A DNA stretch of 64,000 bases from Granulicella sp. (GTDB taxonomy: Bacteria; Acidobacteriota; Terriglobia; Terriglobales; Acidobacteriaceae): NCBI GenBank assembly GCA_025408425.1, contig JANXYX010000050.1:1-64000 (forward strand). Direction: 5' to 3'. The translations under genes and the position numbers were made by a program. The first letter of the stretch is position 1, and every line of letters begins with the position of its first letter. Under the pieces are notes generated by a model. It was not told the origin of the DNA and ran no database searches. It saw only the letters and a program-made list of their open reading frames with translations. This document shows, piece after piece, positions 43,732 to 52,446 of this stretch.

Positions 43732-44129
43732 TCCTGCCCTCCAGCCGCAGTCGTCTCGCCACCACTATGCGGACGGCTGCGTCCCTGGCCATCATTGCGC
43801 TCTCAGCCATAGTGCTCCTTTACTACCCACCCGACCGATACAACTTCTACCCACGCTGCCCCATATTCCTGTATCTCCATCTCCAATGCCCCGGCTGCGG
43901 ATCCACCCGCGCTCTTGCCGCACTCCTTCACGGCCACCTCCGCGAAGCCCTGCACTTCAACGCCCTCACCACCCTACTGCTCCCGTTGGTAGTCCTCTAC
44001 ATAGCCCCCGTGTACCCCAGCCTTTGGCGCCAAAACTCAATCAACTGGCCCAGGCCCGGCAACGGAATCATCTACGCCGTCCTCACCCTCACTTTCGCCT
44101 TCACCATCCTCCGTAACCTGCCCACCTGA
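43728..44129 (+). CDS. DUF2752 membrane protein
   Basis: The 133-residue protein has three membrane helices and the DUF2752 motif YPRCPIFLYLHLQCPGCGST, then RALAALLHGHLREALHFNAL. The function of the family is unknown; its CPGCG motif and conserved His and Asn suggest metal or redox chemistry in the membrane. It is translationally coupled to the GYF-domain gene upstream. The open frame reaches far upstream of 43728, but that portion is antisense-like noise. Confidence 0.87.
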   Translation: MILPSSRSRLATTMRTAASLAIIALSAIVLLYYPPDRYNFYPRCPIFLYLHLQCPGCGSTRALAALLHGHLREALHFNALTTLLLPLVVLYIAPVYPSLWRQNSINWPRPGNGIIYAVLTLTFAFTILRNLPT

Positions 44130-44155
44130 ACCAACTCTCGCAGGCCAAACGTAAA

Positions 44156-44208
44156 ACGGCCCTGGCCTGAGCCAGAGCCGTTCCAATCATCACGGCAGTC
44201 GCCGTGAT
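44156..44208 (-). terminator. Two hairpins between convergent DUF2752 and bactofilin genes
   Basis: ATCACGGC/GCCGTGAT (44189-44208) and ACGGCCCTGGC/GCCAGAGCCGT (44156-44181) follow the bactofilin stop in its direction, and the second is followed by TTTTAC on the minus strand. This is a credible terminator for bactofilin. Confidence 0.7.
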
Positions 44209-44215
44209 AAGTCGT

Positions 44216-44737
44216 CTATGCTTCCGTCTTTGCCGGCTCAGCCGCAGCCGAACCGCCCTTAAGGTCCGTCCCACCCGGCTTGCGGATGTCGATGCCGCCC
44301 TTGAAGAATGCGCCATCTTCAATCGAGATACGCGCAGCAATCACATCGCCCGTCAGTGAACCTTCGCTGCGAATGTCAACACGATCACTCGCCTGGCAAT
44401 TTCCGCGAACCTTACCCAGAACCACAATCTCGCGTGCCACAATGTTCGCTGCAACCTGGCCATTACGGCCCACGGTGACGCGGTTGCCCGGTAGGTTGAT
44501 CGCACCTTCCACTTTGCCGTCGATATACAGCGACTCGGATCCTGACAGCTCGCCCTTGACCACCAGCGACTTCCCGATCGTTGCCTGCTCGCCAGTCGGA
44601 ACCGCGGCCGCTGCCGTTGCTCCGCCAACCGTCGGACGTGCTTGGCTGGACTCAAAAGTTGCGCCCGTAGGAGGCGTTGGGCGTACAGGCTCGGGAGTCG
44701 AAGGGGAGCTGCTTCCGGGCTGATTTGGTTTCCACAT
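44216..44737 (-). CDS. Bactofilin
   Basis: The 173-residue protein has a disordered Pro- and Ser-rich N-terminus (1-48). A beta-helical core follows: TIGKSLVVKGELSGSESLYI, then KVEGAINLPGNRVTVGRNGQ, ANIVAREIVVLGKVRGNCQA and DIRSEGSLTGDVIAARISIE. The repeating short strands with Gly at turns are the bactofilin (PF04519) signature. Bactofilins polymerise at the membrane and help set cell shape or place other proteins. The C-terminus ends in Ala- and Lys-rich residues. It stands alone. Confidence 0.93.
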   Translation of the reverse strand: MWKPNQPGSSSPSTPEPVRPTPPTGATFESSQARPTVGGATAAAAVPTGEQATIGKSLVVKGELSGSESLYIDGKVEGAINLPGNRVTVGRNGQVAANIVAREIVVLGKVRGNCQASDRVDIRSEGSLTGDVIAARISIEDGAFFKGGIDIRKPGGTDLKGGSAAAEPAKTEA

Positions 44738-45087
44738 AGTCGGTTTGTTTCCTTTCGTCTCTGCTCGAATATTTGCCGTTGCGGGCTGAGGTTTGCCTAG
44801 CTGTTATGCTCGCCTAACCTGGCTGACTCGTGCGGCCATCACAGCCACACGTTCTCTCCACAATACTACTTCCGACCCCTGTGCACGGAAGCAAAACACA
44901 ACAAAATCCGCGTCTTTATTCACTCAAATTCAACACCTGGGAACTTCCAACCCACTCTCGTTACATATCTTTCCACCACCCTCCCATTTTTTCCCAATCG
45001 CCAAAGAATCTCTCCACACCATCCTCCAGAGTGCCTCTCGAGATCGCGGCCTTGAATTCACACTCGCGCCACCGTACTCTGGCCAAC
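44738..45087. other. Intergenic region between bactofilin and a secreted protein gene
   Basis: This 350-base stretch separates two divergent genes and should hold both promoters. It is AT-richer than its surroundings around 44880-45010. Open frames here lack coding character. No hairpin or repeat stands out. Confidence 0.5.
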
Positions 45088-45783
45088 ATGCAGATTCTCC
45101 GCTCCGCTCCTGTGCTCCTGCTACTGGTACTTCCCTGCGCCCGGCTACTCTGTGCCGCGCCCAAAGTCCACACCGTCACCCTCGGAGCCATCCACAAAGT
45201 TCCCTACACCCCGCCGGACGCTACTCCTGCCACCAAATCAGACGAGTCCTCAACCCTGAGGGTTCGCCCTCTCTTCGTCGATGACCGCCAAAAGGAGTGG
45301 ACCACCGGAGACTCCCACGAAGTTACCGACCGCACCTTCACCATCCGCCGCGTCCTTCGCCTCAACGACGCTCTCCCCACCGACCCCGCACCCCACTGGA
45401 TCTGGCAGCCAGGCCCCTGGCTTCAGATAGACCGAGTCACCGGCCACATTACCGCCCTCCACCTGCCCAACTTCGATCCCGCCGTCTCCGACGCCATCTG
45501 GTTCCGCGACTACGCCGCCTACTGCGGCATCACCACCACTACAAAAGGTGGCCTCTACGCCGTCGTCGCCCAGCTCGGGGCCCGTCGGCCAGTCGTCCAG
45601 AAACAGCTCGGCAAGTGGCCACAAGCCGACCACTTCATTCCCGTCTGCCAGCCAGCCAAATGGCAACGACTCCCCATCCGTGTCACCCTCCAGCCCACCG
45701 CAGGCGAAGCGCTCACCTTCGATGTAGTCGGATCTGCCTCACTCGTCGAAGAAGGCGATAGCTCCACCTCGGAAGATCAATAG
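45088..45783 (+). CDS. Secreted protein of unknown function
   Basis: The ATG at 45088 (MQILRSAPVLLLLVLPCARL) opens a signal peptide; the upstream extension is not coding. The 231-residue protein continues with KVHTVTLGAIHKVPYTPPDA and repeated beta strands, including SHEVTDRTFTIRRVLRLNDA and DRVTGHITALHLPNFDPAVS. No catalytic motif or known family is recognised. It resembles small periplasmic proteins common in Acidobacteria. A zinc-ribbon gene follows 45 bases later on the same strand. Confidence 0.7.
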   Translation: MQILRSAPVLLLLVLPCARLLCAAPKVHTVTLGAIHKVPYTPPDATPATKSDESSTLRVRPLFVDDRQKEWTTGDSHEVTDRTFTIRRVLRLNDALPTDPAPHWIWQPGPWLQIDRVTGHITALHLPNFDPAVSDAIWFRDYAAYCGITTTTKGGLYAVVAQLGARRPVVQKQLGKWPQADHFIPVCQPAKWQRLPIRVTLQPTAGEALTFDVVGSASLVEEGDSSTSEDQ

Positions 45784-45828
45784 ACCACGCCCCATCACAA
45801 GCCAACTAGAATCAGGAGAGGAGTCTCC

Positions 45829-46041
45829 ATGCGCTATCTCGACAAGTCCGCTCTCGGTCAGCACGAGGACTGGTACGGCAACAACGCTGCAGTCTGCTGC
45901 ACCTCATGCGGCAAAGTCTTCATCGTCTCAGCCGTGCTTCACCGCAAAGGACGAAGCTGCCCCGCCTGCGGTCTCTGCACCGCAACCATCACTAAATCCC
46001 AGGTCGCCATCACCGACCCCACCGATCAGGACGCAGGCTAG
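45829..46041 (+). CDS. Small zinc-ribbon protein
   Basis: The 70-residue protein has CCTSCGK near residues 23-29 and CPACGL near 44-49, a complete pair of CxxC knuckles, so it should bind one zinc ion. AGGAGAGG lies about seven bases before the ATG. It might bind nucleic acid or a protein. No family name is certain. It may be co-transcribed with the secreted-protein gene. Confidence 0.75.
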   Translation: MRYLDKSALGQHEDWYGNNAAVCCTSCGKVFIVSAVLHRKGRSCPACGLCTATITKSQVAITDPTDQDAG

Positions 46042-46088
46042 TCCACTCCTCGCCAAATACAGGCTATCCACTGCATGCCACAAGAAAA

Positions 46089-46125
46089 ACTCCTCTGCTC
46101 TTAGGGAAACTGAAAGCAGAGGAGT
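46089..46125. terminator. Hairpin between zinc-ribbon gene and GH3 gene
   Basis: ACTCCTCTGC and GCAGAGGAGT pair perfectly around a 17-base loop. It lies between the two convergent genes, 48 bases after the first and 45 bases before the end of the second. Confidence 0.65.
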
Positions 46126-46169
46126 CCTGTAACGTATTCCATCCAGCAGGCTTGATCAACTGTCCCGCC

Positions 46170-48914
46170 TTAGTGAATCACTACGCTCTCCGATATCGGC
46201 AAGTCACGGGATGAACCACCAACAAACACCATCCGCGCTCCTGTCGCCTTCACCCATCTGTCGCCCACGGTGAACCAATACTGCAGGCACCGCAGAGGCA
46301 CATGCAAAGTAACAGACTTTGACTGCCCCGCCGCCAGATGAATCCGATCAAATGCAGCCAGAGCGTGAAGCGCAAAGTCGGCACCCGCGGTCGCGCTGAC
46401 CGGAGCACCAAGGTAAACCTGCGGCACCTCGTCGCTGGCAACGCTGCCAGTGTTCTGAACCGTAAAGCTCACCTCCAGACCACCGTCTGAAGCCGGAACC
46501 ACCTTCAGGCCCCGATAGCTGAACGTCGTATAAGACAGCCCATATCCAAACGGAAACAGCGGTTCGATCTTCTGCTTATCAAACCAGCGATAGCCAACGT
46601 TGACGCCTTCGCTGAAGGTCGTCTTCCCGTCAACTCCATTGGACGACCGCTCCGGATAAGACGGATCCGTAGCAGCGTAGTCCTCAAGCCGCTTGGCCCA
46701 GGTAAATGGCAGCCGTCCAGCCGGACTCGTCTTACCCAGCAGGACGTTCGCCGTCGCCCACCCACCTTCATCGCCGGGCCACCACATCTGCAACACCGCC
46801 TTCACCTTGCTCAGCCAGGGTAGCGCTATCGGCTGGCTGATATTCAGCACAACAATCGTGTTTGGATTCACCGCAGCAATCTCTTCGATAAACTGGTCCT
46901 GATCGCCCGGCAGTGCGAAATCCGGGCGGCCCCGAGTCCACGCAAACACCACTGCCGTCTTAGCCGCCTTAGCCGCAGCAATAGCAGCATCGTGGTCGGC
47001 TTGCCGCTGCTCCGGCGTCATCCACGCCAGGCGCACCTGCTGCGGATTGCCAGACGTGTCCTCCGAAGCAGTTGCCTTCAGCGAATGCGGTCCAGCCGTC
47101 AGATTAACAGCCACGCGAACGTTGTCCAGGCCATCAGTCGTAGGCATCAGTCCATCCTTGCCCGCCAGCACCGTATCACCGTGGACACCACCGCGCATGC
47201 CATTCGCTCCAGCTACATCCTTGCCATCGATGCTCACGCCTCCCGCAGCGCCCAGCAATTGCAGATAGATCCAGTACGAGCCAGCCGTCGGAACGGTCAA
47301 CGTACCCTCCCATGTGGCTTCGCTCGTCGCAGGAAGAGCCCTCCCATTCGTCTTGGTGAAGTCCAGTTGTGCATCAACCTGCGTCGCACCCGATTTGTCC
47401 CGGCGCAACAGGCCCGGCTGTCCATCGTGGGTCAACGCCGCAGCAGGAATCGCAACACCGGTCATATCATCGGCGACTGCATAAGTAATCTTCGCCGCAG
47501 GTGCACCCTTGCGAAGCGCCTCGAGCGGACCAACCTGACGCTCAGGCCAGCCGGTCGAACGCTCCCCCGCCGTACCAATCGCAACCACCTGTCCGGCGCC
47601 CGGTCCAATCAGCGCCAGCGACTGCAGATCTCCAGCCTTCAAGGGCAATGCTGCGCCATCGTTCTTCAACAGCACCGCCGCATCCTCGCCCGTCTTCTGG
47701 ATAATCTTTGCGTTCGCTTCAACAGCGTGCGGTTGAACGGTGTGCGCAGGAGGATGATCAAGATAGCCAAACTTATTGATCTCGTACAGCACACGGCCAG
47801 CAGCCTCGGTGATGCGCCGCTCTTTCAACTCACCAGCCTGCATCAGAGTCCACAGGTTGATGTGTGGATCCTTCGCACTTCCAAACCCTCCGAAGTTGAA
47901 CTTGAACGGCGGCTCCTCCGGCAGATCGCGACCGATAAAGCCAGCCAGCAGCGCTGTATTGAAGGCTGGTGGCGGCGCCGTAGAGGGCTTGTCCGTGCCG
48001 AAGAACGTATAGATCATCGAGCCCAGAGCACTGGTCGGCGCAGGCGTACCCGGCATCTCCATATCTAAACCGTTGTTGATGAAGTTGGGAGCATGCACCG
48101 CTCCCCAGTCCGACGTAACAAAGCCCTTGAATCCCATCTCATAGCGCAGAATCCTGTCCAGCGTCACTCCATTGCCGCAGGCATACTCTCCGTTCAACTT
48201 GTTGTAGGAGCACATGATCGACGAGACTCCCGCCGCCACCGCATCCTCAAACGGTGCGACGTAGATCTCGTGCAACGTCTGCGGGTCAATAAACACGTTG
48301 CTCCCATCCGTGTCATACCCCACATAATGCTTGGCCTGCGACATGATGTTCTGGCCCTGAATACCACGAATCTCCTGCGCCCCAATCACACCGGTCAACA
48401 CCGGATCCTCGCCGTAAGTGTTGTACCCTCGGCGGAACGTGATATCGCGATCTATATTGATGAACGGCTCCAGCACGACGTCGATACCCAACGACTTCGC
48501 CTCGCGCGCGATCACGACGCCATTCTGCTCTGCATCGTCCTTGCTAAACGTCGCGGCCAAACCCATCGTCGCAGTCTCAGCCTGCGACGGCAGCCGCGTC
48601 AGCACCCCCGGAGGTCCATCCGACATTCGAATCGGAGGAATCCCCAACCGCGGTACACCGGTCAAATATCCAGCCTGGCCCTGGTTCGTTGCCGGGTCCT
48701 CTGATGCACCCCGGATCAACGCCATCTTCTCCTCCAGCGTCATCTGGCTCAGCAGTTTATCCACCCGCGCATCGCCTGTAACCTCCGGAATCGCAACCTG
48801 TGCTGCACCGATCACCCCACTTATTCCGGATGCTGCGCAAAACACAACGGAGGCCAGACGCATTGCACCACCCAACAGGTATCTCTTGCTGCCTTGCATC
48901 ATTTCATCTCTCAT
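46170..48914 (-). CDS. Secreted GH3 beta-glucosidase with PA14 insert
   Basis: The 914-residue enzyme has a leader with a hydrophobic stretch near 15-38, probably cleaved. The TIM barrel holds SQAKHYVGYDTDGS and the nucleophile Asp in GFVTSDWGAVH. The alpha/beta sandwich domain is interrupted by a PA14-like module (about 500-620, with TVPTAGSYWIYLQLLGAAGG). A fibronectin-III-like end follows (VSFTVQNTGSVASDEVPQVY). Members release glucose or xylose from beta-linked oligosaccharides. GGGAG stands five bases before the ATG at 48914. Together with GH28 it suggests plant-polymer use. Confidence 0.94.
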   Translation of the reverse strand: MRDEMMQGSKRYLLGGAMRLASVVFCAASGISGVIGAAQVAIPEVTGDARVDKLLSQMTLEEKMALIRGASEDPATNQGQAGYLTGVPRLGIPPIRMSDGPPGVLTRLPSQAETATMGLAATFSKDDAEQNGVVIAREAKSLGIDVVLEPFINIDRDITFRRGYNTYGEDPVLTGVIGAQEIRGIQGQNIMSQAKHYVGYDTDGSNVFIDPQTLHEIYVAPFEDAVAAGVSSIMCSYNKLNGEYACGNGVTLDRILRYEMGFKGFVTSDWGAVHAPNFINNGLDMEMPGTPAPTSALGSMIYTFFGTDKPSTAPPPAFNTALLAGFIGRDLPEEPPFKFNFGGFGSAKDPHINLWTLMQAGELKERRITEAAGRVLYEINKFGYLDHPPAHTVQPHAVEANAKIIQKTGEDAAVLLKNDGAALPLKAGDLQSLALIGPGAGQVVAIGTAGERSTGWPERQVGPLEALRKGAPAAKITYAVADDMTGVAIPAAALTHDGQPGLLRRDKSGATQVDAQLDFTKTNGRALPATSEATWEGTLTVPTAGSYWIYLQLLGAAGGVSIDGKDVAGANGMRGGVHGDTVLAGKDGLMPTTDGLDNVRVAVNLTAGPHSLKATASEDTSGNPQQVRLAWMTPEQRQADHDAAIAAAKAAKTAVVFAWTRGRPDFALPGDQDQFIEEIAAVNPNTIVVLNISQPIALPWLSKVKAVLQMWWPGDEGGWATANVLLGKTSPAGRLPFTWAKRLEDYAATDPSYPERSSNGVDGKTTFSEGVNVGYRWFDKQKIEPLFPFGYGLSYTTFSYRGLKVVPASDGGLEVSFTVQNTGSVASDEVPQVYLGAPVSATAGADFALHALAAFDRIHLAAGQSKSVTLHVPLRCLQYWFTVGDRWVKATGARMVFVGGSSRDLPISESVVIH

Positions 48915-49137
48915 TTAAACTCCCGATCGTTTCGCTAAATTACCCGTCTCTGGCTCAAAAGTAGGCAGCAATCCGCCGAAGCAGAGGTTGTGCCTCCTTA
49001 GAATGTCTTGTAACTACTCATGGTTCGTGCTGAATAGAGCAGCCGTAGTCTCAGCAGCAGCGGCAGCTAACATAGCCCCTGCGAGGATTGACTGGCAAGG
49101 GGCGCGCATCACCACAATTCGAACCCCGCACACGCCC

Positions 49138-49587
49138 CTAGCTCGCCACACCCGAGATGTAAGCTTCCAGATGACGGATCGTCCGCTCCTGTTCCGAGAT
49201 GACAGCGTTCACCAGATCACCGATCGAGATCACCCCCACCACCGCGCCCTCTTCCACCACCGGGAGATGGCGAATCCGGTTGTCCGTGATAATCCGCATG
49301 CACTCCCCCACCGTACTCTGTCGCGTTACTGAGATCACCGGGCTGCTCATAATCTCCGCCACCGCCGTCTCCTTCGACAGGCGCCCCATCAGAATCACCT
49401 TGCGCGCGTAGTCTCTCTCCGACATAATGCCCAACAGCTTCCCCTGCTCCATTACCAGCAAGGCACCCACCTGCTTCTCTGCCATCATCTCAATGCACTC
49501 GTAGACGGACGCACTCGGCTTCACCGACCAGGTACTTCCGGTCTTCTGCCGTAACACCGCCCCAATTGTCGTTGCCAATTCACTCAT
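49138..49587 (-). CDS. CBS-domain protein
   Basis: The ATG at 49587 ([12 protein letters not shown], 149 residues) has GAGGTG upstream. Two CBS motifs are visible: [20 protein letters not shown], then [14 protein letters not shown]; and [20 protein letters not shown], then [16 protein letters not shown] pairs bind adenosine nucleotides and regulate enzymes or channels. No partner gene is adjacent, so its target is unknown. The 223 bases before it (48915-49137) hold no gene. Confidence 0.92.
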   Translation of the reverse strand: MSELATTIGAVLRQKTGSTWSVKPSASVYECIEMMAEKQVGALLVMEQGKLLGIMSERDYARKVILMGRLSKETAVAEIMSSPVISVTRQSTVGECMRIITDNRIRHLPVVEEGAVVGVISIGDLVNAVISEQERTIRHLEAYISGVAS

Positions 49588-49724
49588 CAGGCACCTCGGG
49601 CATCGAATATTACCCCCGCAATACACGACCGTCAATCGCCTGACTCCACCTGCAAGAAAACAATCCAATTTCAGCGGATGTCACCCACCGTAACCCGCCA
49701 CGTCGCCAGGAATATCATCAACGT

Positions 49725-50414
49725 ATGCCATCTCCCATCCTCGACCTCGAAGACCTACTCAAAGAAGCCGAAGTAGCCCATGGCCATCTCTGCGCCGGTC
49801 AAATCCTTGGTGTCCGCATGGCCATGCTCGGCTGCCAGCGTCTGGGCGTCGAAGACCCACGCGGTCGTCTCTCCCCAAAAGACCGCAAGCGCCTCGTCAC
49901 CTTCGTTGAGATCGATCGATGTGCCACCGACGCCATCGCTGTCGTCACCGGCTGTCGCCTCGGCAAACGCGCCCTCAAGTTCCGCGACTGGGGCAAGATG
50001 GCCGCCACCTTCGTTGACCTCTCCTCGCCCCTGCAAACCATCGGCGAAGCCACCGTCTACAAAGCCATCCGCATCGCCGCGCTTGAGTCCTCCAAAGCCC
50101 GCGCCCGCGAGCTCTACCCCCACATCGAAAACAAGAACCAGCAGCAGATGCTCGCCTACCGCGAACTCCCCCTCACCGATCTCTTCAGCGAAGAGTGGGT
50201 CCGCGTACCTCTTCACCCCCGCGAGATGCCCGGCTACAAATCCCAACGCATCGCCTGCGCCCTCTGTGGAGAAGGCATCAACTACGACCGCCAGATCATC
50301 CGCGAAGATCAGCTCCTCTGCCACGGCTGCGCCTATCCCGCAGACCGCTACTACCAGCCCCTCACCCCGGATGAACTGGCCGAACACCTCTCTGCAACTG
50401 CATCGCCTGCTTAA
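49725..50414 (+). CDS. FmdE-family protein (formylmethanofuran dehydrogenase subunit E-like)
   Basis: The 229-residue protein has the FmdE core HGHLCAGQILGVRMAMLG near residues 19-36, then EIDRCATDAIAVVTGCRLGK with conserved Cys, and KFRDWGKMAATF. The C-terminus adds a zinc finger, CALCGEGINYDR...CHGCAY. In methanogens the domain works with molybdenum or tungsten enzymes. In bacteria it often accompanies formate dehydrogenase or molybdopterin genes, but none lies nearby. The function here is uncertain. Confidence 0.85.
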   Translation: MPSPILDLEDLLKEAEVAHGHLCAGQILGVRMAMLGCQRLGVEDPRGRLSPKDRKRLVTFVEIDRCATDAIAVVTGCRLGKRALKFRDWGKMAATFVDLSSPLQTIGEATVYKAIRIAALESSKARARELYPHIENKNQQQMLAYRELPLTDLFSEEWVRVPLHPREMPGYKSQRIACALCGEGINYDRQIIREDQLLCHGCAYPADRYYQPLTPDELAEHLSATASPA

Positions 50415-50421
50415 ACAGCAC

Positions 50422-50446
50422 GGCCGGTGCAAACTTCGCACCGGCC
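50422..50446. terminator. Hairpin after the FmdE-like gene
   Basis: GGCCGGTGC and GCACCGGCC pair around AAACTTC, eight bases after the FmdE stop. It can end transcription of both this gene and the convergent RD-rich gene. Confidence 0.7.
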
Positions 50447-50499
50447 CACTGAACCTCGTTGTTTGCGATCAACCAACACCAGCGATCGCAGCCTGACTT

Positions 50500-50898
50500 T
50501 TACCGGCGACCGTCACGATCTCCATCGCGGTCGCGACGCTCGTAGCGGTCATCACGATCGTGTCCGCGACGTTCGAAACGGTCATCCCGATCATGTCCGC
50601 GGTAGCCATATCCGCCATATCCATAAGCACGCTGCCGTTCAAACTGTTCTTCCCGCTCATGCCGCTCCCAGGCCTCATGCTGCAGATAAGCCTGTTGACG
50701 GGCAAACTCTTCCTGCCGCTCATGCTCCCAGTACTCGCGGCGGCCATCGTCACCGTAGTACGCCGGCCCGCCAAGATGAACTCCAACCTGCCATCCCTGC
50801 GCCTCTGCCTTTACCGGAGCTGCCAACACAAACGCACCCGCCAGCAAACCAACCGTCATCACCTTCGCTACCATCGCCTTCACGTTTGTGCGTTTCAT
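50500..50898 (-). CDS. Secreted charged low-complexity protein
   Basis: The 132-residue protein has a signal peptide (about 1-34, ending AEAQG). The rest is rich in Glu, Arg, Tyr and Asp, with repeats such as RGHDRDDRFERRGHDRDDRY near the C-terminus and REEQFERQRAYGYGGYGY. It likely lies in the periplasm or outer membrane as an unstructured or ion-binding protein. No enzyme motif is present. AGGAG stands upstream of the ATG. The high repeat content makes the family unclear. Confidence 0.65.
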   Translation of the reverse strand: MKRTNVKAMVAKVMTVGLLAGAFVLAAPVKAEAQGWQVGVHLGGPAYYGDDGRREYWEHERQEEFARQQAYLQHEAWERHEREEQFERQRAYGYGGYGYRGHDRDDRFERRGHDRDDRYERRDRDGDRDGRR

Positions 50899-51103
50899 AC
50901 TGCCTCCTGGGTCCGGCTCTTACTTCTTGATACCGGCCACAGCAAATTGAACACTCATTCATTTATTACGTTGCGCGCAACCTTTTCGAACAACCCGTGT
51001 TGTCGTTCCACCTTCTGCCAAACCTTCACTGGTATTAAGCAAAAAGGCACCGTAGCCCCAAAAGAGGCACGATGCCCTTAGACAACTGCTCTGCCATTCC
51101 TTA

Positions 51104-51430
51104 CTATTTATCAGCGCCAGGAGCACGGTACTTCGTTGGTAGTTCAAGCGCCTGATCGATCTCGTCCCCAGTCAGCAACGTGGTAACCGTCATTTGAAAA
51201 GTTCCCGACGCCCCGACTGCAATCGACAGCCCGGCCACGGTTGCATTGTCAGGAGCATCAACAATCAAAACCACATCCGCGCCATTACAACCGAAATACA
51301 TACACTCCAGCTTGCCCTTCATCCCCTTCACCGAAGCTTTTACAGCAGCTATGCGGCCAGTGGCCTTGTCCTTCATCAAACCCTTCAAGCCCTCAGCGCT
51401 GTAACTCCCTTGCATTAGATACTTTGGCAT
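51104..51430 (-). CDS. GYD-domain protein
   Basis: The ATG at 51430 (MPKYLMQGSYSAEGLKGLMK) is preferred with GGAG nine bases upstream. The 108 residues form a ferredoxin-like dimeric fold with YFGCNGADVVLIVDAPDNAT, the GYD (PF08734) pattern. The family function is unknown. The open frame runs far upstream to 51742, but that part shows no coding character. Confidence 0.87.
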   Translation of the reverse strand: MPKYLMQGSYSAEGLKGLMKDKATGRIAAVKASVKGMKGKLECMYFGCNGADVVLIVDAPDNATVAGLSIAVGASGTFQMTVTTLLTGDEIDQALELPTKYRAPGADK

Positions 51431-51802
51431 CGTCTTGTTCTCCAGGTTGGAATTAATTCGTGCCAAAGGTATCACACGAAGCCTTACCCATGGGATGAAA
51501 TCCTGCCCATACATCAGACGATTAAAGAGACGACCCCACACGCTCCACCGCGCCTGTACCTCCACCGCCTTCCCCAGGTACTCCACCACCGCATCCACCC
51601 CAGCAGAAACCCCTTCCCCCACTCCATGCCCCGCTCTCAACAGAAAAACCCAAAGCCAGTCGCCGTCTCCGTAAATCCCCTCAAGCAGTCTTAGTCCCAA
51701 CCCAGGCATCCTACTTTCTATCGCCGCCCCTTGACCGCTCATCTAGACTGGAACCATAGAGTCGCAATCCACACTCAAGCACCTCCCCGAAAGGAATCAC
51801 TC
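51431..51802. other. Intergenic region with no credible gene
   Basis: This 372-base stretch between the divergent GYD and RcnB-like genes has one open frame on the minus strand, continuous with GYD. Its protein lacks a family and a ribosome site. The promoters of both neighbours must lie here. Confidence 0.5.
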
Positions 51803-52297
51803 TTGATAAAACTCCCCTATCGCCCCCTGCTCCTCGCAGCAGTCGCAATTTGCCTTACACTCCCATCTGCCCAGGCAGTCGCACAAGGAAACAGCGGCGA
51901 ACACGGACACGGCAACGGACATGGACACGGCCATGACAACGATCAGGAAAATGACAACCAGCATGGCAACGGCAATGGGCACGGCAACGCTCGGGGCCAC
52001 GACAAGCAAGACCAGCGCTACTTCCGCGACCAGGATCACGACTACCTCGTCCGCAACTACGACGGCCCACGCAACCTGCCACCCGGCCTGCGCAAAAAGT
52101 ACTATCGCAATGGAACCCTGCCCCCCGGCTGGCAGAACCGTTTCCGCCCCATGCCTACTGTCGTCATTCAAGAACTGCCACCCGTCCCATACGGCTATCA
52201 GCGTGGCTACTATGACGGATATGCCGTGGTCATCGATCCCCGCACCCGAGTCATCTACGACGCAATCGATATCGTAGGCGCCCTCACCGGCCACTAA
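51803..52297 (+). CDS. Secreted His/Asn/Gly-rich RcnB-like protein
   Basis: A TTG start at 51803 is chosen because AAAGGA lies seven bases upstream and a signal peptide follows at once (LPYRPLLLAAVAICLTLPSA). The 164-residue product then has a repeat of Gly, His, Asn and Asp (about 30-70) that could bind metal. The end carries RNLPPGLRKKYYRNGTLPPG, a pattern seen in RcnB-like and YXWGXW-type periplasmic proteins. It probably sits in the periplasm; any role in metal handling is inferred. Confidence 0.7.
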   Translation: MIKLPYRPLLLAAVAICLTLPSAQAVAQGNSGEHGHGNGHGHGHDNDQENDNQHGNGNGHGNARGHDKQDQRYFRDQDHDYLVRNYDGPRNLPPGLRKKYYRNGTLPPGWQNRFRPMPTVVIQELPPVPYGYQRGYYDGYAVVIDPRTRVIYDAIDIVGALTGH

Positions 52298-52310
52298 CCC
52301 TCCGGCGGAC

Positions 52311-52342
52311 AGGTGTCCGGTCACGTCAAAGACCGGGCACCT
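52311..52342. terminator. Hairpin after the RcnB-like gene
   Basis: AGGTGTCCGGT and ACCGGGCACCT pair with one G-U, around CACGTCAAAG. It lies 13 bases after the stop. Confidence 0.6.
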
Positions 52343-52446
52343 GAGCCATCCTCAACAGAACGTCATAAACCCACGCCAGAGTCCGGAACGCGTCACACAT
52401 CAGAATCACCCGGAACCTTCCTGCTCACTATTTCCGCAGCGCAGCT

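Noticed and set aside
51431-51742. Long N-terminal extension of the GYD protein
   Set aside because: The GYD family starts at MPKYL with a ribosome site, and the upstream residues have no conserved pattern.
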